Program-made: the position numbers and the translations under genes | Notes under the pieces: model-generated | Told to the model about the DNA's origin: nothing | The model's input: only the letters and a program-made list of their open reading frames with translations | Databases searched by the model: none | NCBI GenBank assembly: GCA_019416425.1 | Contig: DXXK01000031.1 | Span: forward strand, 1-19,289 | Reading direction: 5' to 3' | DNA from: Bacteroidales bacterium | GTDB lineage: Bacteria > Bacteroidota > Bacteroidia > Bacteroidales > Muribaculaceae | Length of the DNA stretch: 19,289 nt | In this document: positions 7,522 through 14,878 of the stretch, one piece after another | Layout of the letters: every line of letters begins with the position of its first letter | How positions within the stretch are numbered: position 1 is the stretch's first letter

Positions 7522-7956
7522 TCAATAAGCTGCCATGGAGCTCTGCAGCTGGCGGCGGCTCTGGGAAATACGGTTTTTGACCGTGCTGAGAGGCAGACGC
7601 ATGCTTCGGGCTATTTCCTTGTATTTATAACCGGTCAGATACATGGTGAATGCCGTGCGGCATGACTCATTGAAGCTGTTTATGGTTTCCGAAACGGCCG
7701 CTGCGGAATACGAATCCTCGGGAACTGTATACTCGGCACCGGCACTCAAGTGATAAAGTCCCTCGGTTTCCGGAACCATGGCGACTTGCGTCTGGGGTCG
7801 GTATTTTATGAATACGTTCCGTATTATGGAGATGACCTTGTCCAGAAAACTTGAATTTCCTGCCTGCGTCGATTCGTGGCTCAAAGCCTGGATTGCGCCG
7901 TTTTGCTTCTGTTTGTAGGTTGAATTGTCTTCCATAATGGGATTGGTTTTATTCAT
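7522..7956 (-). CDS. ECF sigma-like protein lacking most of region 2
   Basis: From the ATG at 7956 the protein has 144 residues; another ATG at 7935 is possible, and a TTG further up is less likely. The C-terminal half is a sigma region 4 helix-turn-helix: FTMYLTGYKYKEIARSMRLP, then LSTVKNRISQSRRQL. The middle FLDKVISIIRNVFI matches the end of region 2 in the intact ECF factor at 17052 (FKGWIMTIMRNIFI). The first ~36 residues (Gln, Asn and Ser-rich) replace the DLVQET-type core-binding helices. It therefore keeps -35 recognition but has lost regions 2.1-2.2, and probably normal core binding and promoter melting. It could be a decaying sigma gene or a region-4-only regulator. No anti-sigma gene is adjacent. 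Confidence 0.75.
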   Translation of the reverse strand: MNKTNPIMEDNSTYKQKQNGAIQALSHESTQAGNSSFLDKVISIIRNVFIKYRPQTQVAMVPETEGLYHLSAGAEYTVPEDSYSAAAVSETINSFNESCRTAFTMYLTGYKYKEIARSMRLPLSTVKNRISQSRRQLQSSMAAY

Positions 7957-8035
7957 ATATGAATTAAACAACGACAATCCCCAAAATGTTCCGGCACCTT
8001 AATTTTTTTGAAAATTTTATCTTATGCCATTACAT

Positions 8036-8051
8036 TGACATAATGACATAA
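8036..8051. repeat. Two tandem copies of TGACATAA
   Basis: TGACATAA occurs twice in a row, followed by TGTC, so the block also contains the inverted pair GACAT/ATGTC. It lies between the broken acyltransferase and the sigma-like gene, about 80-100 nt upstream of the latter. It may be an operator or simply a slippage duplication. Confidence 0.5.
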
Positions 8052-8056
8052 TGTCC

Positions 8057-8754
8057 TCAATATTCTATCCGGTCATCGTTGCGGTCGCGGTAGATACCAG
8101 TGACTTTAGTTACTGTGGCCCGTTCATTGCAGATCATGGAATATGGCTCAAATTCCTGCCGCTTGTTTAGGATTGTGTCTGCTCCTACGATGCAATTGTG
8201 CGGCAGTGAGACATTCTTATATACTTTTATACTTTGACGCCGTTTCCGAGCCAGCAGTATGGCCCGATATGAATAGGCCCATGGCCTTTTGACTCGCGGC
8301 CGTCAAGGTATTTCACCTTATGGAGGTCGGTATCTATGTATAGTGATCCCCATCCAACGGATACGTTGTTCTCAAACACGATACTGTCAAAACAAACGAT
8401 CTTGCATACCGAAGCCTCTAATCCATCTCCTATTTCAAGCCGGCCTTTATCACTTACGGATACAAATGAATGGTTGGCGATGATGGCTCTTCCCTTGAAC
8501 CGGATTTCTCCAAAGTTTTCGATTGTAATCCCGTCATTAGGAAAGATACTGATGCTATGAAAGCCAAGACGGATCATGCCTGGCCTGATTTTCCCTTCGA
8601 TGATGAATCTGCCGTTTCCGCGTGTTTTTGCCTTGTAAAGCAATATGGGGAGATGAATTGCTTGTTTGAAAGGCAAATGACGTAGATTGAACCATATTGA
8701 GTAAGGCAATGCCTTGAAAATCCCTTTCTTCCACAATTTTTTTAAGATACCCAT
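8057..8754 (-). pseudogene. Hexapeptide-repeat acyltransferase disrupted by an 8-bp duplication
   Basis: From the ATG at 8754 the frame encodes 175 residues of a left-handed beta-helix acyltransferase (repeats such as ITIENFGEIRFKG and LEIGDGLEAS, a candidate catalytic His in YIDTDLHKV, then GPIHIGPYCWLGNGVKV) and stops at 8227. The missing C-terminus is present downstream in another frame: VYKNVSLPHNCIVGADTILN and a further ~35 residues to a TGA at 8057. A tandem repeat of 8 bp sits at the junction. Removing one copy restores a single frame of 690 nt (229 residues). Related enzymes O-acetylate sugars of polysaccharide or LPS. The gene is AT-richer than its neighbours, which suggests acquisition. 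The truncated product keeps the His but loses the last helix coils. Confidence 0.85.
8220..8235. repeat. 8-bp tandem duplication that frameshifts the acyltransferase
   Basis: TATACTTT is present twice in direct succession on the plus strand (AAAGTATA twice on the coding strand). The second coding-strand copy creates an in-frame TAA. Precise loss of one copy rejoins GTC-AAA-GTA-TAT-AAG and the downstream frame. Confidence 0.95.
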
Positions 8755-8924
8755 GTCTTGAAAATGATATATTGAATGAACGAGCCTTATGTGTGCCTTA
8801 TTTTGTAGGCAGTGTGATTAAAATGACTTCCGGACGATAATCAATAACCGTCAAATTATCAGAAAAATATAATCGTATTGGCAACTTAATGAAACTTAGA
8901 CGCGGAAATTTGTTGTAAATTTAG

Positions 8925-8932
8925 TAATTTTG
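8925..8932 (+). promoter_or_regulatory. Promoter -7 box upstream of the DUF4924 gene
   Basis: TAATTTTG matches the Bacteroidetes -7 box exactly. The -33 side is weak: TTTG occurs only 12 nt upstream, and no TTG lies at 19-21 nt. The predicted start near 8938 gives a leader of about 65 nt for the DUF4924-rmlD-prfC unit. Confidence 0.5.
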
Positions 8933-8940
8933 CAAATTAA

Positions 8941-8984
8941 AACGGAATTCAAGGAGAGGTTGATACGATTGTTTGGATTCCGTT
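8941..8984 (+). promoter_or_regulatory. Leader hairpin before the DUF4924 gene
   Basis: AACGGAAT (8941-8948) pairs perfectly with ATTCCGTT (8977-8984) across a 28-nt loop that contains the purine run AAGGAGAGG. It lies in the predicted 5' leader, 19 nt before the ATG. No T-tract follows, so it is not a terminator. A regulatory role is only a guess. Confidence 0.35.
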
Positions 8985-9003
8985 GTTAAGTTAAACACTT
9001 CTT

Positions 9004-9555
9004 ATGTATACAGCATCGGCGAAGAAGCGCGAGAACATCGCGGAGTACCTGCTCTACATGTGGCAGATAGAGGATATGATACGGGCATACGGACTTGACA
9101 TCAACCGCATCCAGACCGGAATTGTCGACAAGTATCAGGGACTGACCGACCAGCAGCGCAAGAATCTGCGCGAATGGTACGAGAGCCTGATCGACATGAT
9201 GCGTCGCGAGGGTGTGGCGGAGAAGGGCCATCTGCAGCTGAACCGCAACACGCTGGACGATATCGAGCAACTGCACAGACGTCTGCTTGCCGACCCGAAA
9301 TTCTCTGCCTACTCCAACCAGTATTACGCCACATTGCCGCTGATTGTGGAGCTGCGCGCCAAGGCCGGGGGCAATCCCAAGGGCGAGATCGAGACCCTGT
9401 TCGACGCCTTGTACGGGCTGTTGATGCTGCGGCTCCAGGGCAAGGAAATCAGCGAGGATACCCTCAATGCCCAGAAACAGATATCGAAAATGCTGGCATT
9501 GCTGGCCTCCTACTATAAGAAGGATTATAATAACGAACTATTCAACGACGATTGA
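9004..9555 (+). CDS. DUF4924 family protein
   Basis: This soluble, mostly helical protein has 183 residues and starts MYTASAKKRENIAEYLLYMW, followed by QIEDMIRAYGLDINRIQ. I recognise it as a Bacteroidetes-specific DUF4924 protein of unknown function. No signal peptide or membrane segment is visible, so it is probably cytoplasmic. It is the first gene of a likely operon: its TGA overlaps the ATG of rmlD by one base (TGATG), suggesting translational coupling, and prfC follows 3 nt after rmlD. The stable pairing with sugar-nucleotide and release-factor genes gives no direct hint of its function. Confidence 0.85.
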   Translation: MYTASAKKRENIAEYLLYMWQIEDMIRAYGLDINRIQTGIVDKYQGLTDQQRKNLREWYESLIDMMRREGVAEKGHLQLNRNTLDDIEQLHRRLLADPKFSAYSNQYYATLPLIVELRAKAGGNPKGEIETLFDALYGLLMLRLQGKEISEDTLNAQKQISKMLALLASYYKKDYNNELFNDD

Positions 9556-10409
9556 TGAAGATATTGGTGACAGGAAGTTACGGCCAGCTTGGCCGTGCAC
9601 TGGAGCGTGAGCTTGCCGGTGACCCCGGAATCGAAGCTATATATACCGATTACGATACTCTGGACATCACGGATGCGGAGGCTGTCCGTCATTTTCTGGA
9701 GGAACATCCGGTGGATGTCATTGTGAACTGCGCGGCTTACACTGCGGTTGACAAGGCTGAGTCCGAGGAGGAGAAGGCCCGTCAGATTAATACCCTGGCT
9801 CCGGGCATACTTGGCAAAGCCGCCCAGCGTATCGGTGCAAAGGTGATCCAAATCTCGACCGACTATGTGTTCGGCGGTGACAATTACCGTCCCTACACCG
9901 AATATGACGAGCCCGCGCCCAACAGCGTTTACGGTCGCACAAAGCTGGCGGGAGAGTCCTTGCTGAAATCGGCAAGCCACAGTGCGGTGATAATCCGTAC
10001 GGCGTGGCTGTATTCCGAGGACGGCAATAACTTTGTTAAGACAATGCTCCGTCTGGCCGGTGAGCGTGACGAGCTTCGCGTTGTGGCCGACCAGATCGGT
10101 ACGCCGACATACGCCGGTGACCTGGCTGTTGCGATACACGTCATCCTCAACGCTCCGGAATGGACACCCGGAGTGTACCATTACACCGACGAGGGTGTCG
10201 CATCCTGGTACGACTTCGCCAAGACAATCATGCAGATGGCCGGTAAGGACATCAAGGTTCTTCCTCTGGACACCAAGGACTATCCCACGGCGGCCCAACG
10301 CCCCGCATATTCAGTATTATCCAAGAACAAAATCAAGAAAACCTACGGCATCACCATTCCGTACTGGCAGGACTCGCTTCGCAAGTGCGTTGCCGCATTG
10401 GTGAAATGA
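9555..10409 (+). CDS. rfbD: dTDP-4-dehydrorhamnose reductase
   Basis: This enzyme (RfbD/RmlD) carries out the last step of dTDP-L-rhamnose synthesis, reducing dTDP-4-keto-L-rhamnose with NAD(P)H. The protein has 284 residues. The Rossmann motif GSYGQLG is at 7-13, STDYVFGG at 101-108, and the catalytic Y126-x3-K130 pair is in SVYGRTK. The length is normal. The ATG at 9555 is chosen because it overlaps the previous stop codon; a TTG three bases upstream is less likely. The other rhamnose genes (rfbA, rfbB, rfbC) are not in the window. Rhamnose made here would feed envelope polysaccharide synthesis. Confidence 0.95.
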   Translation: MKILVTGSYGQLGRALERELAGDPGIEAIYTDYDTLDITDAEAVRHFLEEHPVDVIVNCAAYTAVDKAESEEEKARQINTLAPGILGKAAQRIGAKVIQISTDYVFGGDNYRPYTEYDEPAPNSVYGRTKLAGESLLKSASHSAVIIRTAWLYSEDGNNFVKTMLRLAGERDELRVVADQIGTPTYAGDLAVAIHVILNAPEWTPGVYHYTDEGVASWYDFAKTIMQMAGKDIKVLPLDTKDYPTAAQRPAYSVLSKNKIKKTYGITIPYWQDSLRKCVAALVK

Positions 10410-10412
10410 CAT

Positions 10413-11996
10413 ATGGCTGACGAACTGAAACAAGAGATTGAGAGAAGGCGTACATTCGCCATCATTTCGCACCCGGACGCGGGTAAGACGACATTGACCG
10501 AGAAGCTGCTGCTGTTCGGAGGCGCCATCCATGTGGCCGGAGCAGTCAAGAGCAACAAGATCAAGAAAACGGCCACTTCGGACTGGATGGAGATCGAGAA
10601 GCAGCGTGGCATATCGGTGGCGACATCGGTCATGGGATTCGATTACGGTCCCTACAAGATCAATATTCTGGATACGCCTGGTCACCAGGACTTTGCCGAG
10701 GATACATTCCGCACGCTGACGGCTGTGGATTCGGTAATCATCGTGGTTGACGTGGCCAAGGGCGTGGAGACGCAGACCCGCCGTCTGATGGAGGTTTGCC
10801 GTATGCGTCGCACTCCTGTCATCATTTTTGTCAATAAGCTGGACCGCGAGGGACGCGATCCGTTCGAGATAATGGATGAGCTGGAGAAGGAGCTTCAGAT
10901 CGGTGTCCGTCCCCTGACATGGCCCATCAACATCGGCCAGAAGTTCAAGGGAGTATACAATATATATGGAAAGCGTCTGGACCTGTTCACTCCATCCAAG
11001 CAGACTGTGACGGAACGTGTGGAGATCGATGACATAAACAGTCCGGAGATCGATGCCCGCGTGGGAGAGTCAGACGCGGCGCAACTGCGCGATGACCTGG
11101 AACTGATCGAGGGGGTCTATCCCGACTTCGACAAGGAGGCATACCTGCGCGGCGAGGTGGCTCCGGTATTCTTCGGTTCGGCGTTGAATACGTTCGGAGT
11201 CAAGGAGCTGCTGGATACATTCGTCAACATCGCCCCGTCACCGCGTCCTATCGAAGCGGTGGAACGTCGCGTGGATCCGGAAGAACCCGGTTTCACGGGT
11301 TTCGTATTCAAGATCCATGCCAATATGGACCCGAACCACCGGTCAAGCCTGGCATTCGTGAAGATCTGTTCCGGAAAGTTCGAACGCAATGTGTATTACC
11401 ACCACGTGCGACAGAACAAGGATATGCGCTTTGCCGCTCCGACGGCCTTCATGGCCCAGAAGAAGAGTGTGGTGGATGAGGCATATCCAGGCGATATAGT
11501 CGGAATTCCAGACACCGGCAACTTCAAGATCGGCGACACATTGACCGCCGGCGAGAACCTGCACTTCAAGGGACTGCCGTCGTTCAGCCCCGAGATGTTC
11601 AAATATATCGAGAACGCCGACCCGATGAAGGCCAAGCAGCTTGACAAGGGTATCAATCAGCTGATGGACGAGGGTGTGGCCCAGATGTTCACCAATCAGT
11701 TCAATGGCCGCAAGCTGATCGGTACGGTCGGTCAGCTGCAGTTCGAGGTTATCCAGTTCCGTCTTTTGCATGAGTACGGGGCCCAGTGCCGCTGGGAGCC
11801 TATATCGTTATATAAGGCATGCTGGATCGAGAGCGATGACCCTGAGGCTCTTGAGGCTTTCAGGAAACGCAAGCAGCACTACATGGCCAAGGACAAGGAC
11901 GGCCGTGACGTGTTCCTGGCCGACTCCAATTACGTGCTCCAGATGGCGCAGTCCGATTTTCCGAAAATCAAGTTCCATTTCACCAGCGAATTCTGA
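10413..11996 (+). CDS. prfC: Peptide chain release factor 3
   Basis: RF3 is a GTPase that removes RF1 and RF2 from the ribosome after peptide release. The protein has 527 residues, normal for the family. GTPase motifs are clear: G1 SHPDAGKTT at 19-27, G3 DTPGH at 87-91, G4 NKLD at 141-144. The switch-region text KQRGISVATSVMGFDY is typical of RF3 and distinguishes it from EF-G. The C-terminus ends IKFHFTSEF. The start lies 3 nt after rmlD, which indicates co-transcription with DUF4924 and rmlD. A separate promoter begins 39 nt after its stop, so this is probably the end of the unit, although no strong terminator hairpin is visible. Confidence 0.97.
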   Translation: MADELKQEIERRRTFAIISHPDAGKTTLTEKLLLFGGAIHVAGAVKSNKIKKTATSDWMEIEKQRGISVATSVMGFDYGPYKINILDTPGHQDFAEDTFRTLTAVDSVIIVVDVAKGVETQTRRLMEVCRMRRTPVIIFVNKLDREGRDPFEIMDELEKELQIGVRPLTWPINIGQKFKGVYNIYGKRLDLFTPSKQTVTERVEIDDINSPEIDARVGESDAAQLRDDLELIEGVYPDFDKEAYLRGEVAPVFFGSALNTFGVKELLDTFVNIAPSPRPIEAVERRVDPEEPGFTGFVFKIHANMDPNHRSSLAFVKICSGKFERNVYYHHVRQNKDMRFAAPTAFMAQKKSVVDEAYPGDIVGIPDTGNFKIGDTLTAGENLHFKGLPSFSPEMFKYIENADPMKAKQLDKGINQLMDEGVAQMFTNQFNGRKLIGTVGQLQFEVIQFRLLHEYGAQCRWEPISLYKACWIESDDPEALEAFRKRKQHYMAKDKDGRDVFLADSNYVLQMAQSDFPKIKFHFTSEF

Positions 11997-12034
11997 CCGT
12001 CGGTGTCTGAAAAAACGTTAAAAAGACAATTCTT

Positions 12035-12065
12035 TTTGAATAGTGGGCGATTATCGCTAACTTTG
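12035..12065 (+). promoter_or_regulatory. Promoter of the divIC-coaX-lptC gene run
   Basis: TTTG at 12035-12038 and TAACTTTG at 12058-12065 are separated by 19 nt, a full match to the Bacteroidetes promoter. The -7 box ends only 4 nt before the first ATG of the next gene, so the transcript should start at or very near that codon. Confidence 0.8.
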
Positions 12066-12069
12066 CGTG

Positions 12070-12375
12070 ATGAAGAAGACGAAGAAGATGAATTTCTGGA
12101 TGCGCCGCAAGTCGCACATTGCCCCGCTGCTGATCGGCGGTCTGGTCATTACATTGCTGTTCTTCAACGAGGATGTGTCGTGGAAGACCAACATGGAGTA
12201 CCAGAGGCAGATCAACGAGTTGCGCCAGGAAATCAAGGCATGCAACGACTCGGCTGAGTGGTTCAGGCTGCATCGCGAGCGGTTGCTGACCGGTAACGAG
12301 GAGTTGGAGCAGATAGCACGTGAGGAATACCACATGCAGAAACCCACGGAGGATGTGTACCTCCTGACCCAATGA
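12070..12375 (+). CDS. Septum formation initiator family protein (DivIC/FtsB-like)
   Basis: This small single-pass membrane protein of 101 residues has a short basic N-terminus, a membrane helix at about residues 18-34 (APLLIGGLVITLLFF), then a coiled coil (YQRQINELRQEIKACNDSAEW). It ends with the family-type motif LEQIAREEYHMQKPTEDVYLL. Such proteins link early and late divisome parts through the FtsL/FtsB/FtsQ complex. The ATG at 12070 is listed, but the promoter is so close that translation could be leaderless or begin at the ATG at 12088 (MNFWMRRK), which would still keep the membrane helix. Its stop overlaps the next ATG by 4 nt. Confidence 0.88.
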   Translation: MKKTKKMNFWMRRKSHIAPLLIGGLVITLLFFNEDVSWKTNMEYQRQINELRQEIKACNDSAEWFRLHRERLLTGNEELEQIAREEYHMQKPTEDVYLLTQ

Positions 12376-12833
12376 CTATGAAAGAACAAGGGAATAATAA
12401 TCCTGTACCCCAGGGGAATATAAACCGTAATCGCGCGGCGGAAAGCGTGGCGACGATTGGGTTGCTGTTGCTTGCGGTAGGGTTGGTGGCACCTTTCACC
12501 GACATCTACAACGCCACGTTGATGACTGTATTCAAATGGGTGTTCACGGCGGGAGCTGTCATATTTCTGGCTGCACGCGTCGTGGGGAGCTTTGACCAAT
12601 CGCTGTCGAAGCGGATTCGCAACATGAGCCGCATGCAGGTATGGGCAGGCGTATGTTTCGCCGCCGGAGCCGCGATGTGGTTCTACAACACGAGCCGTTA
12701 TCCGGTGATGTCGCTGCGTGTCCTGCAGGATACGGTGGCCTTCACGCTGGCAGGGGCCGTGATACAGATAATCTTCACCTGGGCTTTGGCTCGGCAGACG
12801 AAGAAGGAGAACGGAGCTAACAACGGCCGATGA
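12372..12833 (+). CDS. Small membrane protein of unknown function between divIC and coaX
   Basis: This 153-residue protein has about four hydrophobic segments: near 24-42 (VATIGLLLLAVGLVAPF), 50-70, 88-105 and 120-142. Both ends are polar. I do not recognise a named family; it looks like a conserved Bacteroidales membrane protein. It overlaps divIC (ATGA) upstream and coaX (ATGA) downstream, so the three are almost certainly translationally coupled. A second ATG lies two codons in. The context suggests an envelope or division-related role, but no catalytic motif is visible. Confidence 0.8.
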   Translation: MTMKEQGNNNPVPQGNINRNRAAESVATIGLLLLAVGLVAPFTDIYNATLMTVFKWVFTAGAVIFLAARVVGSFDQSLSKRIRNMSRMQVWAGVCFAAGAAMWFYNTSRYPVMSLRVLQDTVAFTLAGAVIQIIFTWALARQTKKENGANNGR

Positions 12834-13585
12834 TGTCGACGTCAAGACGGATATTAACCATAGATATCGGCAACACCGCCATGAAGGTGTCGGTGTTCGA
12901 GAGCGAGACACAGCTGACGTCGATAGCCGGTACGGAAGTGACCCCAGCGGCTGTAATGTCCTATCTGGGCGACTGCAACGTACAGGGAGTGGCCTGCTGT
13001 CGGGTGGGGCATGACTCGCAGGATATCACCGCAATGGTGCGCCGGATGACCGACGTGCCGTTTCTGGAACTGGGGCCTGGCACCCCGGTGCCGGTCGCTG
13101 TGGACTATAACCGCGCCACCTTGGGCAACGACCGCATTGCGGCCGTGGTAGGTGTGGCGGCTAAGGACGCCTGCGTCCTGCTGGCGGATGTAGGCACTGC
13201 CATGACTCTGGATCTGGCTCGTGGCCTTCGATATGCCGGTGGAAATATCTCGCCGGGACTCAGACTGCGTTTAGAGAGCCTGAACCGGTTCACCGAGCTG
13301 TTGCCGTTGGTGGATGCCGACGGCACGGTACATGACTTCGGCCACAACACCGTGGATGCCATCCGTTCCGGTGTGGTGCGAGGTCTGGCTTACGAGGTAA
13401 TCGGCACGCTGGACCGCGTGCGTGTGTATGAGCCGGATGCACGGCTGGTGCTGACGGGTGGAAATGCCGGCATACTCAGTAAGCAACTGACGGTGCTGGG
13501 CGTGCCGCATACAATCGACCGTCAGGCTGTGGGCCGCGGACTGGTCCGTATTTTCAATTATGCAAACAACGATTCCAATGAATAG
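12830..13585 (+). CDS. coaX: Type III pantothenate kinase
   Basis: CoaX phosphorylates pantothenate in the first step of coenzyme A synthesis; the type III form is not feedback-inhibited by CoA. The protein has 251 residues. The N-terminal phosphate-binding motif TIDIGNTAMK (residues 10-19), the DYNRATLGNDR segment, the second phosphate motif LLADVGTAMTLDL and the GGNISPGLRLRLESLNRFTELLP region are all present and in order. Two adjacent ATGs (12830 and 12833) overlap the previous stop. The gene overlaps the start of the outer-membrane protein gene downstream. Confidence 0.95.
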   Translation: MMSTSRRILTIDIGNTAMKVSVFESETQLTSIAGTEVTPAAVMSYLGDCNVQGVACCRVGHDSQDITAMVRRMTDVPFLELGPGTPVPVAVDYNRATLGNDRIAAVVGVAAKDACVLLADVGTAMTLDLARGLRYAGGNISPGLRLRLESLNRFTELLPLVDADGTVHDFGHNTVDAIRSGVVRGLAYEVIGTLDRVRVYEPDARLVLTGGNAGILSKQLTVLGVPHTIDRQAVGRGLVRIFNYANNDSNE

Positions 13586-14846
13586 AACCGCAAGACTGAT
13601 AATGATATCCGCCGCCGTGGCCACGGCAATGACCGTGACGGCGCAGAATGTGCAGACACCGTATTCGATGTACGGTTACGGTATACTGAGCGACCACGCC
13701 ACCTCGATGCAGCGCCAGATGGGCTCCGTAGGCGTGGCCATGAATTCCGGTCGTCAGGTGAATGTGATGAACCCGGCTGCCTATGCAGCCACCGACTCTC
13801 TGACGTTCCTGTTCGATATGGGTGCCGATGTTTCGATGATCTGGAGCAAGGAGGGAAGTGCCAAGGAATCCGCTTTTGGCGGTGGCCTGGACTATATGAC
13901 ATGTCAGTTCCCGATAGGCAAGCATTTCGGAGGCTCGATAGGCCTGTTGCCGGTGACTTCGGTGGGCTATGCATTCGGTAACGAGATCGTTCATGGAACC
14001 GTACAGAACCAGGGTACCGGCGGTATCAGTGAGCTTTACCTGGGTCTGGCAGCGCAGTATTTCGGCGTGTCGCTGGGATTCAACGTAAGCTATGATTTCG
14101 GCACCATCGCCAACGATGTATTCTCAACGCCTACAGGAATGAGCAACAGCAAGTTCGAGCACGTGATGGAAATCCGTGACTGGAATATCCTGCTTGGTGC
14201 CCAGTACACGTTCAAGCCGTCTCGTTTCAGCAAGGTCGTGCTGGGCCTGACCTATCAGCCCAAGAAGACATTCCTGGGCAAGACCCGTGCCACTACCGTA
14301 ATGCAGCAGTCCTCGAACAGCAAGCCTGATACCGTTGCATCGATGAACATGAAGGGTAAATACTATCAGCCGAACGCCATCGGCGCCGGTGTAAGCTATA
14401 CGTACGAGCGGTCCACCCGCTGGACCGTCGAGGCCGATTTCCAATGGCAGGGGTGGAAGGATTGCAAGTTCTCGCCGTTGTATTCGTTGAAGGATCCTGA
14501 GACAGTAGTGTTCCAGGGTATGGAGTTCAATGACCGTTGGCGTGTGGCGGCGGGTGCGGAGATTGTGCCGAAAATACGCGGCAACTACGGTGAGCGTATG
14601 TCGTACCGAGTGGGTGGGTATTACTGCAACGACTACCTTAAGATCGGTACGAACAGCGTTAAGGAATATGGCGTTACATGTGGTTTCGGTTTCCCGACGC
14701 CCGAGGGCAAGACCATGGTCAATCTCGGATTCGAGTGGAAGCATCGTGAGGCGTCCCCGCAGCAGCTTCTGGCCGAGAACTATCTGAATATAACGGTGGG
14801 AATCAACTTTAATGAGGTATGGTTCTTCAAACGTAAGATTAAATAA
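13578..14846 (+). CDS. Outer-membrane beta-barrel protein
   Basis: From the ATG at 13578 the protein has 422 residues starting MNRTARLIMISAAVATAMTV, a signal peptide probably cleaved after TAQ. An ATG at 13560 would add six residues and break the typical signal layout. PYSMYGYGILSD follows, then many alternating aromatic and polar strands with GFNVSYDFG, VSYTYERSTRWTVEADFQW and VGGYYCNDY, and the last strand is YLNITVGINFNEVWFF. This is a FadL/PorV-like barrel as found next to coaX and lptC in Bacteroidetes. The cargo is unknown. The start overlaps the coaX stop by 8 nt, which ties expression to that gene. Confidence 0.85.
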   Translation: MNRTARLIMISAAVATAMTVTAQNVQTPYSMYGYGILSDHATSMQRQMGSVGVAMNSGRQVNVMNPAAYAATDSLTFLFDMGADVSMIWSKEGSAKESAFGGGLDYMTCQFPIGKHFGGSIGLLPVTSVGYAFGNEIVHGTVQNQGTGGISELYLGLAAQYFGVSLGFNVSYDFGTIANDVFSTPTGMSNSKFEHVMEIRDWNILLGAQYTFKPSRFSKVVLGLTYQPKKTFLGKTRATTVMQQSSNSKPDTVASMNMKGKYYQPNAIGAGVSYTYERSTRWTVEADFQWQGWKDCKFSPLYSLKDPETVVFQGMEFNDRWRVAAGAEIVPKIRGNYGERMSYRVGGYYCNDYLKIGTNSVKEYGVTCGFGFPTPEGKTMVNLGFEWKHREASPQQLLAENYLNITVGINFNEVWFFKRKIK

Positions 14847-14878
14847 CGTATAGGAAATTGAACCGGAGGCTGGAGAAT

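Noticed and set aside
8227..8754. The 175-codon acyltransferase frame as a complete gene
   Set aside because: The next frame continues the same protein family for over 50 residues, and the junction is an exact 8-bp duplication.
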